From: Candidatus Methanoperedens sp. BLZ2
GTDB taxonomy: Archaea > Halobacteriota > Methanosarcinia > Methanosarcinales > Methanoperedenaceae
NCBI RefSeq assembly: GCF_002487355.1
Contig: NZ_NTMG01000023.1
Span: 1 to 64,000, forward strand
Length of the DNA stretch: 64,000 bases
Reading direction: 5' to 3'
Numbering within the stretch: position 1 is the stretch's first letter; the number at the start of each line of letters is the position of its first letter. Positions 1-8,097 of the stretch are shown one piece after another. A program made the translations under genes and the position numbers. Under the pieces are notes generated by a model that saw only the letters and a program-made list of their open reading frames with translations, had not been told where the DNA came from and did not search any database.

Positions 1-2
1 AA

Positions 3-251
3 CGGGCGGCTCAAAATACCTGTTATAATGGGAGAATACCAGCAAACCGGGATACGTTCAGGTGTGTTAAGTGTGATTTCTCTGGTCATGCTGACCACAT
101 TGCAGCTATCAATATTGCTGCAAGGGCTGCTGTCAATCAGCCTGTTATAGCATGTGATGAAGTCAAAGCCAATATTGGAATTGAGATGGAACATAGTTAT
201 AAACCTCTTTCGGGAGCATCAAACATGCCCCCGAATTCTATTCGGGGGTAA
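3..251 (+). CDS. tnpB: TnpB-type transposon nuclease, C-terminal part (5' end outside window)
   Basis: The frame is open from the window edge to TAA at 249-251. It reads the end of an IS200/IS605-type TnpB: a zinc-finger half with C-x2-C (CVKC) followed by the RuvC-III block GHADHIAAINIA, whose Asp is the third catalytic residue of the family. TnpB is an RNA-guided DNA endonuclease encoded by transposons. Only about 82 residues are visible, so the other catalytic residues cannot be checked. It differs from the two other TnpB genes in the window, so it represents a separate element. Family call is firm; integrity is unknown. Confidence 0.8.
   Translation, partial: RAAQNTCYNGRIPANRDTFRCVKCDFSGHADHIAAINIAARAAVNQPVIACDEVKANIGIEMEHSYKPLSGASNMPPNSIRG
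228..248 (+). repeat. Perfect hairpin at the 3' end of the TnpB gene
   Basis: A 9-bp perfect stem (CCCCCGAAT / ATTCGGGGG) with a TCT loop overlaps the last codons of the TnpB frame. A stem at this point is typical of the right end of IS200/IS605-type elements, where the guide RNA of TnpB ends. It could also act as a terminator between the convergent TnpB and tupA genes. Confidence 0.6.
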
Positions 252-262
252 TTGACCTCAGT

Positions 263-1198
263 TCAGGGACTTGTTACATTCCCGGCATCTTCCTCAGGTA
301 CGAAAAGCGCTTCCCCGAATTTGTCTTTACCATAATTCCTTATTATATCCTGTCCCTCCGTAGATGTCGCATAGTTAATATATTTCAATGCAAGATCGTA
401 CTTCACATTCGGGAATTTGGCAGGGTTCACAGCCATGACATGGTATGGATTGAAAAGGTATTTCCGGTCAGATTCGAAAAGAATTTTCAATTTTATTTTA
501 TCCTTCATTGCAAGATATGTTCCCCTGTCTGAGAGTGTATAACCATTCTTGATGTCAGCGGTTGTGATCGTGTCTCCCATGCCTTTGCCCACTGATTGGT
601 ACCATGTCCCTGCAGGTGTGATATTGGCGGCTTTCCAGATCGATTTTTCCATTACGTGAGTGCCTGACTCATCACCGCGGGAAATAAAGGGAGCCTGTTT
701 TGATGCGATTTTGCGGAAGGCGTCTGTAGCATTGCTGGCATTTTTTATCCCGGCCGGGTCGTTCTCTGGTCCGATTATCACGAAATAATTGTACATCATA
801 TAAGTGCGGTTGATAAAACTGCCGTTAGCGACAGCTTTTAATTCAGACTGGACTGCATGGACCATCAGAACGTCTGCTGCTCCGAGTTCGCCTGTAGCTA
901 TTGCTTTACCTGTTCCCTCGCATATCGTTGACATTTCTACGTTATTTTCTTCTTCGAACTTTTTGTTAAACACATCGAGCAATCCTGTATCACAGGTTGA
1001 AGTTGTGGTAGCCAGACGCAGCTTCTGCGGGGCAGAGGTAGATATTGTTGAGACTGGAGTTGTTGTAGAAGCTGTTGAAGTTATTGTAGAAGTTATTGCA
1101 GGGGTTTTAATATTTTCGGTGGGTGCCTGCTGGGTACAGCCGGTTATAAGTGAACTCAGGATAAGTACTAAAATTATTTTTGTGAACAGGATTTTCAT
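263..1198 (-). CDS. tupA: Tungstate/molybdate ABC transporter substrate-binding lipoprotein (TupA-like)
   Basis: A 311-residue protein with a lipoprotein signal: hydrophobic residues 5-20 end in a lipobox with Cys21. A Ser/Thr-rich linker (about 22-58) precedes the ligand-binding fold. ATTTST near residue 63 and SRGDESGTH in the middle are the oxyanion-binding signatures of TupA-type tungstate receptors. It should capture tungstate (or molybdate) outside the membrane for a TupBC importer. Neither the permease nor the ATPase is in the window; a TnpB element lies directly downstream. Upstream on the same strand is a ModE-like regulator, which supports the metal assignment. Tungstate rather than molybdate is inferred from family resemblance. 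Confidence 0.85.
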   Translation of the reverse strand: MKILFTKIILVLILSSLITGCTQQAPTENIKTPAITSTITSTASTTTPVSTISTSAPQKLRLATTTSTCDTGLLDVFNKKFEEENNVEMSTICEGTGKAIATGELGAADVLMVHAVQSELKAVANGSFINRTYMMYNYFVIIGPENDPAGIKNASNATDAFRKIASKQAPFISRGDESGTHVMEKSIWKAANITPAGTWYQSVGKGMGDTITTADIKNGYTLSDRGTYLAMKDKIKLKILFESDRKYLFNPYHVMAVNPAKFPNVKYDLALKYINYATSTEGQDIIRNYGKDKFGEALFVPEEDAGNVTSP

Positions 1199-1232
1199 AT
1201 CATAATCACCTTATGTTCACTCAAACATAACG

Positions 1233-1263
1233 CTTATTAATAAAAGTTTCGAAAATATTTCGA
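1233..1263 (-). promoter_or_regulatory. Candidate promoter and operator of tupA
   Basis: Reading leftward, a perfect palindrome TCGAAA-ATA-TTTCGA (1249-1263) lies directly upstream of an A/T-rich TATA-like stretch (about 1233-1244), itself about 35-45 nt before the tupA start. The palindrome falls in the BRE/TATA zone, so a bound protein would interfere with initiation. The adjacent ModE-like protein is the obvious candidate, but that link is inference. Confidence 0.4.
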
Positions 1264-1297
1264 GACTGGTGTTCTATAATCTTAAATTCCAGACATT

Positions 1298-1846
1298 TTA
1301 TTTTTCTTTTCCGATCATTACTTCAGTAGCCTTCACTACCGCTACCACTTCATCGTTTTTCTTGATATCCATGGCATCTGCAGCCTCTTTTGTAATTATT
1401 GCAGTAATTATTGCAGGTTCAATGGAAATCTTGATCTTTGAAATAAGACCTTCTTTCTCAATCTCGATTATCCTGCCTTTCATCTGATTCCTTGCTGATA
1501 TTTTCAATCCGATCGCCTCCCAGAAAGTTTTGTCATAAACCGTCTGGTTAAGTAAATTTTGATATGTATTAAATTCTTCAAGCAGATTCAATGCTTTTTC
1601 AGTCAGGGATGTTCCCTGATCCAGGCCGCCTCGCTGTGTTATTATCAGGGGTTCTCCAATGCTTTCTTCAATTTCTTTTAACAAAAGCCATGCATGCTTG
1701 TAAGACATTTTCACTTTCTTGCATGCCCTGTTCAGGGAACCCTCACTGTTTATGGCTTCAAGAAGAGTTGCTTTACCTTCTCCTATGATTGGCTCTTCGT
1801 TATTATTTATTAACCACAGTTTTGCTCTTGCTTGTGTTCGTTTCAT
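1298..1846 (-). CDS. ModE-like molybdate/tungstate-responsive regulator (winged HTH plus Mop domain)
   Basis: 182 residues. Residues about 15-85 form the LysR-like winged helix-turn-helix of ModE (LLEAINSEGSLNRACKKVKM, then a run ending in LTEKALNLLEEF). Residues about 115-180 are one Mop/TOBE oxyanion-binding domain beginning ISARNQMKGRI. E. coli ModE has two Mop domains; a single one is common in archaea. It likely senses intracellular tungstate or molybdate and represses uptake genes. It sits just upstream of tupA on the same strand with a 99-nt gap that contains its own promoter-like sequence. Domain call is strong; metal and target are inferred. Confidence 0.85.
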   Translation of the reverse strand: MKRTQARAKLWLINNNEEPIIGEGKATLLEAINSEGSLNRACKKVKMSYKHAWLLLKEIEESIGEPLIITQRGGLDQGTSLTEKALNLLEEFNTYQNLLNQTVYDKTFWEAIGLKISARNQMKGRIIEIEKEGLISKIKISIEPAIITAIITKEAADAMDIKKNDEVVAVVKATEVMIGKEK

Positions 1847-1862
1847 GGCAATGTAAAAACTT

Positions 1863-2228
1863 TTATATTCCCTTTATCTTCATGGCAGTATTCCGGGCAT
1901 TCATAAGCACAAGCCCCATCTGGACATTCTTTCCTGTAAGCACTATCAATATTGCATGCTTTCCAGCCCGAACCGTAACAACTATGTGGTTTTCTGACTC
2001 ATATATTAATACATTAATATTCTCACCCGTTAGCTCTTCCATGGTTTCACCAGCACGTTTGAATGCAGCCGCTCCATAAGCCGCAAATGTTTCCCTGTGC
2101 ATGGTATCCGATCTGGTGCTTGCCATAATAAGCCCATCATATGTTACGATAGCTGTAGATATGATATCCCCGGTGGAATTTTCCAATTCCGAAAGTGCAA
2201 GTAAATATAATTCCGCTTTAGTAGTCAT
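1863..2228 (-). CDS. Roadblock/LC7 domain protein
   Basis: 121 residues covering one Roadblock/LC7 (MglB-like) fold: an N-terminal helix, then AIVTYDGLIMASTRSD and a final strand pair with VILIVLTGKNVQMG. Archaeal members usually dimerise and regulate small Ras-like GTPases or sense state at membranes. No GTPase gene lies beside it. It is 16 nt upstream of the ModE-like gene and 8 nt downstream of a multi-pass membrane protein on the same strand, so it may be co-transcribed with the latter. The cellular role cannot be read from the sequence. Confidence 0.75.
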   Translation of the reverse strand: MTTKAELYLLALSELENSTGDIISTAIVTYDGLIMASTRSDTMHRETFAAYGAAAFKRAGETMEELTGENINVLIYESENHIVVTVRAGKHAILIVLTGKNVQMGLVLMNARNTAMKIKGI

Positions 2229-2236
2229 TTTTATCG

Positions 2237-3010
2237 TTATGAAATGTGTCTGGATAATTTTCTCAACATTTTTTCAAGGATATACATGGAGATTATTGCA
2301 CTTACTCCAAATAATGTCTCCATGAGTTCGCGGATAGAATAAGGAATGGGGCAGCTGATTGTACCTATTAAACCAAGGAATTTCCATAAAATAGCAAAAA
2401 TAGCAGCGAATTGGAAAAACATAAAAACGTGGACAAAATCTCCCGTTGATTTCATTCCAAGCATATAAGTTGTATATACTGTTATTGAGCCTCCTGTTAT
2501 CCACATAATATTTTCAAGGTTAAAAAAAATATTTTTTATAGTTTCATTTTCCATTCCGGAAAAATACAGGTAAATAAAAAGGATCGGAAATACAAGAGCA
2601 AATATGAACGGAATAAAACTCATAGGTTTTGAGATAATTTTTCTTTTGTATAATTTCATATAAATAAGTATTAATGCGGCTGTCATGAATATCGCAGAGC
2701 CTATGCCAAAAATGTGTCTTATTGAATCTAAAACAGGTAATTTGGAAAAATGTCCCAATTCACGGATCCCGAAAAATAAAAATGTCAGGAACAGGTATGT
2801 CCATGGCATCTCACCCACATTCCAGTTACGCCTGTACTTGTAGGCTGTAATGACCAGAATTAACGATGTCCACCAGAAGAGATTTGAAAGAATTACATGA
2901 ATTCCGATAGTTTCTTCAATTCCATGCGAAAATAAACTGTAAATATCAAACATTATGGCAATAATTATCCTAACAATTATATTAGCCTTTAGATTAAGCG
3001 ATGCCATCAT
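2237..3010 (-). CDS. Multi-pass membrane protein of unknown function
   Basis: 257 residues with about seven hydrophobic segments (roughly residues 10-25, 38-58, 70-85, 102-120, 131-151, 165-185, 195-215) separated by short charged loops and a basic tail. I recognise no enzymatic motif. The seven-segment layout without a soluble domain resembles sensor input modules, but no kinase or cyclase is fused to it. The gene ends 8 nt before the roadblock gene, so the two probably form an operon and the roadblock protein could be its cytoplasmic partner. Function unknown. Confidence 0.6.
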   Translation of the reverse strand: MMASLNLKANIIVRIIIAIMFDIYSLFSHGIEETIGIHVILSNLFWWTSLILVITAYKYRRNWNVGEMPWTYLFLTFLFFGIRELGHFSKLPVLDSIRHIFGIGSAIFMTAALILIYMKLYKRKIISKPMSFIPFIFALVFPILFIYLYFSGMENETIKNIFFNLENIMWITGGSITVYTTYMLGMKSTGDFVHVFMFFQFAAIFAILWKFLGLIGTISCPIPYSIRELMETLFGVSAIISMYILEKMLRKLSRHIS

Positions 3011-3175
3011 TTTTGTTATTGGTGATAGATTGTTTTTCTTATATGCTCATTTCAGTATACATAATTGGAAAAACCTTCCTGTGAATGCCTTTTTGATGAT
3101 ATATTACCTGAAATGAATTATACTGCCATACTAAAATTTATTATTAGAACGATCAATTCAACAAAAGAATAACAC

Positions 3176-4603
3176 ATGAGCAAACTTGGAAAAATATTAA
3201 AAGAAAAAGGCCCGATCCGCAAAGTTGGCGTGGTCGGAATGGGCTATGTGGGGATCCCGTCAGCGGTTTTATTTGCAGAAAAGTTTGATTTTGTATGGGG
3301 CTTCCAGAGAGCATCCCAGAGTTCAGGTTATAAAATCGAAATGTTAAATAATGGAATAAGCCCGCTTAAAGGAGAAGAACCAGGACTTGAAGACCTGATC
3401 AAAAAAGTCCGTTCACAGGGTAAATTTGAAAGCACATCTGATTTTTCAAAAATTAGAGACTTGGATGCAGTCACACTTGCCATCCAGACGCCATTTAAGG
3501 ATAAGGGGGAGCTTGAGCCTGATTTTGGCGCTCTGGAAGAAGGAATCCGCCAGATCGGAAAGTACCTCAAAGAGGGAATTCTTGTAGTTCTTGAGTCAAC
3601 GATAACACCCGGAACTACAAAAAATTTTGCAGCAGATATCCTGAAGGAAGAATCCGGCCTTATACCAGGTGAAGATTTCGCGCTTGCCCATGCTCCTGAA
3701 AGAGTGATGGTTGGAAGACTGATACGCAATATCCGGGAACACGACAGGATAGTTGGCGGAATAAATATGGAAAGTACCGGCCGCGCAGTTGAACTCTATA
3801 CCCCTGTCCTCACCATAGGCAAAATAATACCCATGGATTCAACAGCAGCCGAGGTTACAAAGACTGCTGAGAATACATTCAGGGATTTACAAATTGCTGC
3901 TATCAATGAATTAGCCCTTTATTGCGAAGCTATGAGAATAAATGTCTATGATGTAAGAACAGGCATTGACAGCTTAAAAGGAGAAGGAATAACAAGAGCC
4001 ATCCTCTACCCCGGAGCAGGCGTCGGAGGGCATTGTTTAACAAAAGATACTTATCATCTTGAAAGAGGAGTCAAAATTTCCGGTTCAAAACTGGATTATC
4101 CCGCGGAATCTGCGTCCCTTTATGTCCTTGCCCGGAAAATAAATGATTTCATGCCCCAGCATATGTATAATCTTACAAATGAGGGATTAACAAGTATAGG
4201 GAAGAAATTCAACGGTTCAAAAATAGCATTACTTGGCTGGGCTTTTATCAATAATTCTGATGATACGAGAAATACGCCTTCTGAACCTTATCTGGATATG
4301 GTGGAAAAAGATGGCGCCAGAGTTACGATACACGATCCTTATGTATCCCAGGATGGCAGCCTTAAAATTTCCCAGGATCTTGAAGAGAGCATTAAAGGAG
4401 CAGATGCGATAGTTATTTTTACAGGGCATAAACAATATTTAAATATTAAAGCCAGTGCCATAAAGAAATTATCAGGGCATAAGCATCCTGTCATAATCGA
4501 TGGAAGGAATGTGATCGACCCTGATGCTTTTATCAAGGAAGGATTTGTGTATAAAGGGATTGGCAGGGGAGATAAGAACTACCACGAAATCTGCAATAAA
4601 TAA
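3176..4603 (+). CDS. wecC: Nucleotide-sugar (UDP-N-acetylmannosamine type) dehydrogenase
   Basis: 475 residues of the UDP-glucose/UDP-ManNAc dehydrogenase family. An N-terminal Rossmann fold has the NAD motif VGVVGMGYVGIP (about 17-28). The active-site loop GAGVGGHCLTKDTYHL carries the catalytic Cys287, and the C-terminal UDP-binding domain includes LLGWAFINNSDDTRNTPS. It oxidises the sugar C6 alcohol to a uronic acid, making precursors for surface glycans or N-glycans. The convergent neighbour is a Gfo/Idh/MocA dehydrogenase of the sugar-nucleotide type, consistent with a glycan role. The exact sugar is inferred from the family; wecC is the closest label. Confidence 0.85.
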   Translation: MSKLGKILKEKGPIRKVGVVGMGYVGIPSAVLFAEKFDFVWGFQRASQSSGYKIEMLNNGISPLKGEEPGLEDLIKKVRSQGKFESTSDFSKIRDLDAVTLAIQTPFKDKGELEPDFGALEEGIRQIGKYLKEGILVVLESTITPGTTKNFAADILKEESGLIPGEDFALAHAPERVMVGRLIRNIREHDRIVGGINMESTGRAVELYTPVLTIGKIIPMDSTAAEVTKTAENTFRDLQIAAINELALYCEAMRINVYDVRTGIDSLKGEGITRAILYPGAGVGGHCLTKDTYHLERGVKISGSKLDYPAESASLYVLARKINDFMPQHMYNLTNEGLTSIGKKFNGSKIALLGWAFINNSDDTRNTPSEPYLDMVEKDGARVTIHDPYVSQDGSLKISQDLEESIKGADAIVIFTGHKQYLNIKASAIKKLSGHKHPVIIDGRNVIDPDAFIKEGFVYKGIGRGDKNYHEICNK

Positions 4604-4630
4604 ATTTTTATATAGTTTATAGATAAAATT

Positions 4631-5569
4631 TTATTTTTCAGCAATTCCTATTGCTTTCTTTTGTTCATATGATTCAATTGCAGCCATTGCTACCTCAAGG
4701 GCATGCCTGCTTGTTTCCCCATTGGAAATTACGGCTGTGTTATCCCTTACGGATTTAATGAAATGCTCCAGTTCATTCTTTAAAGGCTCTTTTGGTTCAA
4801 CCTTGGCTGTGCGTACCCATGCTTCATCATGCAATTCCACTGCCTGTTTAATATAATCAAGATATGCAACACCCTTTAACCCTATTGCAGTAAGATTCCG
4901 TATTTTATGCGGTGTCAGCCAGTTTGTTTCTACCATTCCTGAAAGATTCGTATCGCATCTTAAAAGGATTGATGCATGGTCTTCGAATGAATGAATATCT
5001 TTGCCTGCTATCGTATAAACTTCATTGATCTTGCGGCCGTAAAGATATGAAATTACATCAATATCATGCACGCCAAGATCCATTATTATCCCGACATCAC
5101 GTATTCGGGGATTGAATGGCCCGACCCGTCTTGAAGAAATGGACACTATCTTACCGAGCATGCCGGAATCTACAATCTCTTTTAGTTTTGAGACCGCAGG
5201 ATTAAATCGTTCGATGTGTCCTACCATCAGCTTTACCTTTGCATCATGTGCTGCATTTATCATTGTATCAGCGTTCTTAAGGGTATCAGCTATTGGTTTT
5301 TCGACCAGCAAATGAGTTCCCGAATTGATAACATCAAGGGCAACTCTTGAATGAAAAGTCGTTGGCACTACCACGCTTACTGCATCAAGATCCTGTTTTA
5401 GTAATTCATTGTGGTCAAAATATGGTGTTGTATTATTTGTCTTAGCAAGCGAAATAGCCCTGTCCCTGTCCGTATCACATATCCCCACAAGTTCTACGTC
5501 TTTCATTTCTCTGTATATTCTTATATGGTGCTGCCCCATGGCGCCACCACCTATTACAGCAACTTTCAT
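4631..5569 (-). CDS. Gfo/Idh/MocA-family oxidoreductase, probably a UDP-GlcNAc 3-dehydrogenase type
   Basis: 312 residues. The Rossmann domain opens with VAVIGGGAMGQHHIRIY, and the EKP motif (LLVEKPIADT, about residue 94) holds the catalytic lysine of the family. GHIERFNPAV and the C-terminal sheet domain follow. Members with this GHIERFNP segment act on nucleotide sugars. It converges with the sugar-nucleotide dehydrogenase gene only 27 nt away, so the pair may serve surface-sugar synthesis. Substrate is inferred, not shown. Confidence 0.8.
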   Translation of the reverse strand: MKVAVIGGGAMGQHHIRIYREMKDVELVGICDTDRDRAISLAKTNNTTPYFDHNELLKQDLDAVSVVVPTTFHSRVALDVINSGTHLLVEKPIADTLKNADTMINAAHDAKVKLMVGHIERFNPAVSKLKEIVDSGMLGKIVSISSRRVGPFNPRIRDVGIIMDLGVHDIDVISYLYGRKINEVYTIAGKDIHSFEDHASILLRCDTNLSGMVETNWLTPHKIRNLTAIGLKGVAYLDYIKQAVELHDEAWVRTAKVEPKEPLKNELEHFIKSVRDNTAVISNGETSRHALEVAMAAIESYEQKKAIGIAEK

Positions 5570-5886
5570 TTTAAATCACCCCGGTTAAGTATTGTTTATT
5601 TAATTGGTTAATTACGTTTGTTAAATAATTTTTTGTTTATCCATAATCCTTTTCAGGGATTACCTATCAAGATTTCAAGTTATTTAAATCTATACGGGAT
5701 TAAAATATTATAATGTATATAAACATGATCATAATCATTGAATATATAATTATACTTTGCGCGGGGTCAAGGGATAGAGATCGCCCAATGCTTTAGGCTT
5801 GAGCTGAATCGTTCCCCTTGGAATAGATTACTTTCACCCCACTCTATCATAAGCGATATATAATCTAAAAATAATGTCGATGCTGC
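5570..5886. other. Intergenic stretch holding the left end of a TnpB element
   Basis: The first ~190 nt are A/T-rich with no gene. From about 5758 (start of a GC-rich GCGCGGGGTCAAGGG segment) to the TnpB start the sequence looks like the left end of an IS200/IS605-type element. GATATATAATC at about 5851-5861 is a good archaeal TATA box 26-36 nt before the TnpB ATG, suggesting a short-leader or leaderless transcript. The exact element end is not determinable here. Confidence 0.45.
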
Positions 5887-7050
5887 ATGAAAAAGACGTA
5901 TCAATTCAGAATATACCCTGACAAAAATCATGAGGTTATTTTGAATAGAACGCTTGGAACTTGCAGGTATCTCTATAATAATGCTCTTGCAGAACGAAAG
6001 AAGCAAGCAGAGCTTAATCGGCTTAGAAAATCATTTGATGTATTCCCGTGGGGAAAACATGAATGGATCAGCAAATACGATCAAATGCTTGATTTAACAG
6101 CTACAAAAACAGAATATCAAAAAGAAGTATATGGTCAAGTGCTTCAAGATGTTTTAAAAAGAGTGGATCGCAGTTTCAAGAATTTCTTTAATGGGTTCGG
6201 CTATCCACGGTTTCAAGGAAGAAATAGATACAATAGTTTCACGTATCCCCAATCAGGTTTTTCAATCAAAGACGGAAAGCTTAACCTTTCAAAAATTGGA
6301 GCTATCAAGATCATCCTGCATAGACCGATTGAAGGCATAATCAAGACCTGTACCATCAAAAAGAATATTGATCAATGGTATGTTTCCTTTTCATGTGAAA
6401 TCGAAGAGCCTATCCCGGTTGAAGTCAAAACCAAAACAGGAATAGACGTTGGATTAATCGACCTGATAACCCTGAGTAACGGGGAACAGATCAAACCTCC
6501 GAAGTTCCTGCGGGAATCAGAGGATAAGCTGAAACAGGAACAGAAGCGGTTAAGCCGGAAAAAACTCAGGTCAAAGAACAGGAATAAGCAGCGGGTGATA
6601 GTATCAAAAGTACATCGAAAGATCGGGAATCAAAGAAAAGATTTTGCTCATAAGACCAGCAAGGTTCTTGTGGATTCCTATGACCGTATCGTGTTTGAAG
6701 ATTTGCAGATAAAAAACATGGTGCAAAACCCTCGTCTTGCTAAATCCATCTCCGATGCTGGCTGGTATCAATTAATGCAATTCACAAAATCCAAGGCAGA
6801 ATGTGCCGGGAAAATAGTTGAATTCGTTAATCCCGCAGGAACATCCCAGACCTGTATTTGCGGTTTCCGTGTCCCAAAAGACCTTTCAGTGAGGGTACAT
6901 AGTTGTCCTTCCTGTGGTCTTGTCATGGGAAGAGATCAGGTGTCTGCAATATTAATCGAGAATAGATGTACGGTAGGAACTACCGGAATTAACGCCCGTC
7001 AAGGATATCTCAGCGGAGTATCAATGCAGCGGGACGCTCCGTGGCTTTAG
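5887..7050 (+). CDS. tnpB: TnpB RNA-guided nuclease of an IS200/IS605-type element
   Basis: 387 residues, full-length. The N-terminal wedge/helical part starts KKTYQFRIYPDKN. RuvC motifs are intact: D187 in GIDVGLIDL, E271 in RIVFEDLQIK, and D350 in MGRDQVSAILI. A zinc-finger region has C323/C325 and C340/C343 (CIC... CPSC). TnpB cuts DNA guided by an RNA made from the 3' end of its own gene. No TnpA transposase gene is present beside it, so this is a TnpB-only (IS1341-like) copy that would need TnpA in trans. It inserted between sugar-nucleotide and acetyltransferase genes. Codons look normal and no frameshift is seen. Confidence 0.92.
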   Translation: MKKTYQFRIYPDKNHEVILNRTLGTCRYLYNNALAERKKQAELNRLRKSFDVFPWGKHEWISKYDQMLDLTATKTEYQKEVYGQVLQDVLKRVDRSFKNFFNGFGYPRFQGRNRYNSFTYPQSGFSIKDGKLNLSKIGAIKIILHRPIEGIIKTCTIKKNIDQWYVSFSCEIEEPIPVEVKTKTGIDVGLIDLITLSNGEQIKPPKFLRESEDKLKQEQKRLSRKKLRSKNRNKQRVIVSKVHRKIGNQRKDFAHKTSKVLVDSYDRIVFEDLQIKNMVQNPRLAKSISDAGWYQLMQFTKSKAECAGKIVEFVNPAGTSQTCICGFRVPKDLSVRVHSCPSCGLVMGRDQVSAILIENRCTVGTTGINARQGYLSGVSMQRDAPWL

Positions 7051-7057
7051 CCGGAGC
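7036..7057 (+). ncRNA. Candidate right end / guide-RNA scaffold hairpin of the TnpB element
   Basis: GCTCCG (7036-7041) pairs with CGGAGC (7052-7057); an alternative inner stem is GGCT-TT-AGCC. It overlaps the last TnpB codons, as in IS200/IS605 elements where the omega RNA ends at the right terminus and the next bases are the guide. Only the hairpin is visible; RNA extent and guide are inferred. Confidence 0.45.
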
Positions 7058-7143
7058 AGTTCACTTTCCATCCATAGTAATACTTTTATACATCATGGTT
7101 TAACAGGCAGACCAATACCAGGTCATATATTATTGGAGAAAAA

Positions 7144-7578
7144 TTGATAATTATACGAAAATTCCAGCCTTCTGATTTCCAGTGGGTCATCGACATCGAA
7201 AGGAAGGTTTTTAATGAGCATGACCCTTATCTTTACATGCAGTTCTATGAGACATATCCCGATACTTTTATTGTAGCTGACATTAACGGTTTTGTTATAG
7301 GCTATGTGGCAGGATTTCTGGCACAAGTTGGAGTAGGACGCATATTTTCACTTGCAGTAGACCCTAAATATCAAAACAGGAGTGTTGGTAGCAACCTGTT
7401 AAAAGAAATAATTAACATTTTCCGAAAGGAGGGAGTCACTGAGATAATTCTTGAGGTCAGGATGGATAATATTAAAGCGAAAAGATTCTATGAGAGACTT
7501 GGATTTTCCCAGTTCGGGATAGCTGAAAAATACTATAATGACGGCCAGAACGCCCGTTTAATGAAGCTTAAATTATAG
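7144..7578 (+). CDS. rimI: GNAT N-acetyltransferase, RimI-like
   Basis: 144 residues, a single GNAT domain: IRKFQPSDFQWVIDIE at the start, FSLAVDPKYQNRSVGSNLL (the V-x4-R/Q-x-x-G/S-x-G/S acetyl-CoA loop) and the C-terminal EVRMDNIKAKRFYERLGF typical of RimI/Ard1 N-alpha-acetyltransferases. It should acetylate protein N-termini. The start is TTG at 7144, supported by GGAG at 7135-7138; no ATG precedes the conserved N-terminus. It begins right after the TnpB element, so its original upstream region may have been displaced. Confidence 0.85.
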   Translation: MIIIRKFQPSDFQWVIDIERKVFNEHDPYLYMQFYETYPDTFIVADINGFVIGYVAGFLAQVGVGRIFSLAVDPKYQNRSVGSNLLKEIINIFRKEGVTEIILEVRMDNIKAKRFYERLGFSQFGIAEKYYNDGQNARLMKLKL

Positions 7579-7582
7579 TTAA

Positions 7583-8047
7583 TCATAGGAGGCTTTTCTT
7601 ACCCACATTTTTCAAAAACCCTATCCATCGCCGTGCATCATCGACTTTTTGTTTGATATCATCACTTGGATCTTTTAACTTGATCTTACCTGCTTCACAT
7701 TCCTTTAGATCCATAATTGCGCGTATGAAACTTGCGATCTCATTATATAATTTTTTTGCCTCTTCTTTCGTGATATCTTCTCTTAAAAGGATCTCCTCAT
7801 CATACTTCGCTTTAGTTTCAAGAAAAGTCACAAGTTCCAGTAAACGGTCTTTTTCCTGTTCCGAAAGCTCCTTATTATGTATGCAACGCCATATTAATTC
7901 ATGGAGTTTAATGTTTTCCCCATTAATCTCTACTTCCTCTGGTACTTTTTCTCCCACCCATATAAGATATCTGTGTAACCCGTTGAGTAAATGCTCCCTT
8001 TCTTCCAGGGATATGCAATCATCCGGATTTAATTCTTTTTGGTTCAC
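7583..8047 (-). CDS. Conserved archaeal protein, probably DUF5788 family
   Basis: 154 residues, almost all alpha-helical and strongly charged, with no membrane segment and no signal. Recognisable stretches are LNGLHRYLIWVGEKVPEEV near the N-terminus and a C-terminal ARRWIGFLKNVGKK. I associate this pattern with the methanogen-specific DUF5788 family, from memory. It converges with the acetyltransferase gene (4-nt gap) and lies 50 nt downstream of trxB on the same strand. No function is known to me. Confidence 0.6.
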   Translation of the reverse strand: MNQKELNPDDCISLEEREHLLNGLHRYLIWVGEKVPEEVEINGENIKLHELIWRCIHNKELSEQEKDRLLELVTFLETKAKYDEEILLREDITKEEAKKLYNEIASFIRAIMDLKECEAGKIKLKDPSDDIKQKVDDARRWIGFLKNVGKKSLL

Positions 8048-8097
8048 ACTTCCCTGCTTCCCATTTTGATTAACTTGGTCAATTTTGATTAATTCGA

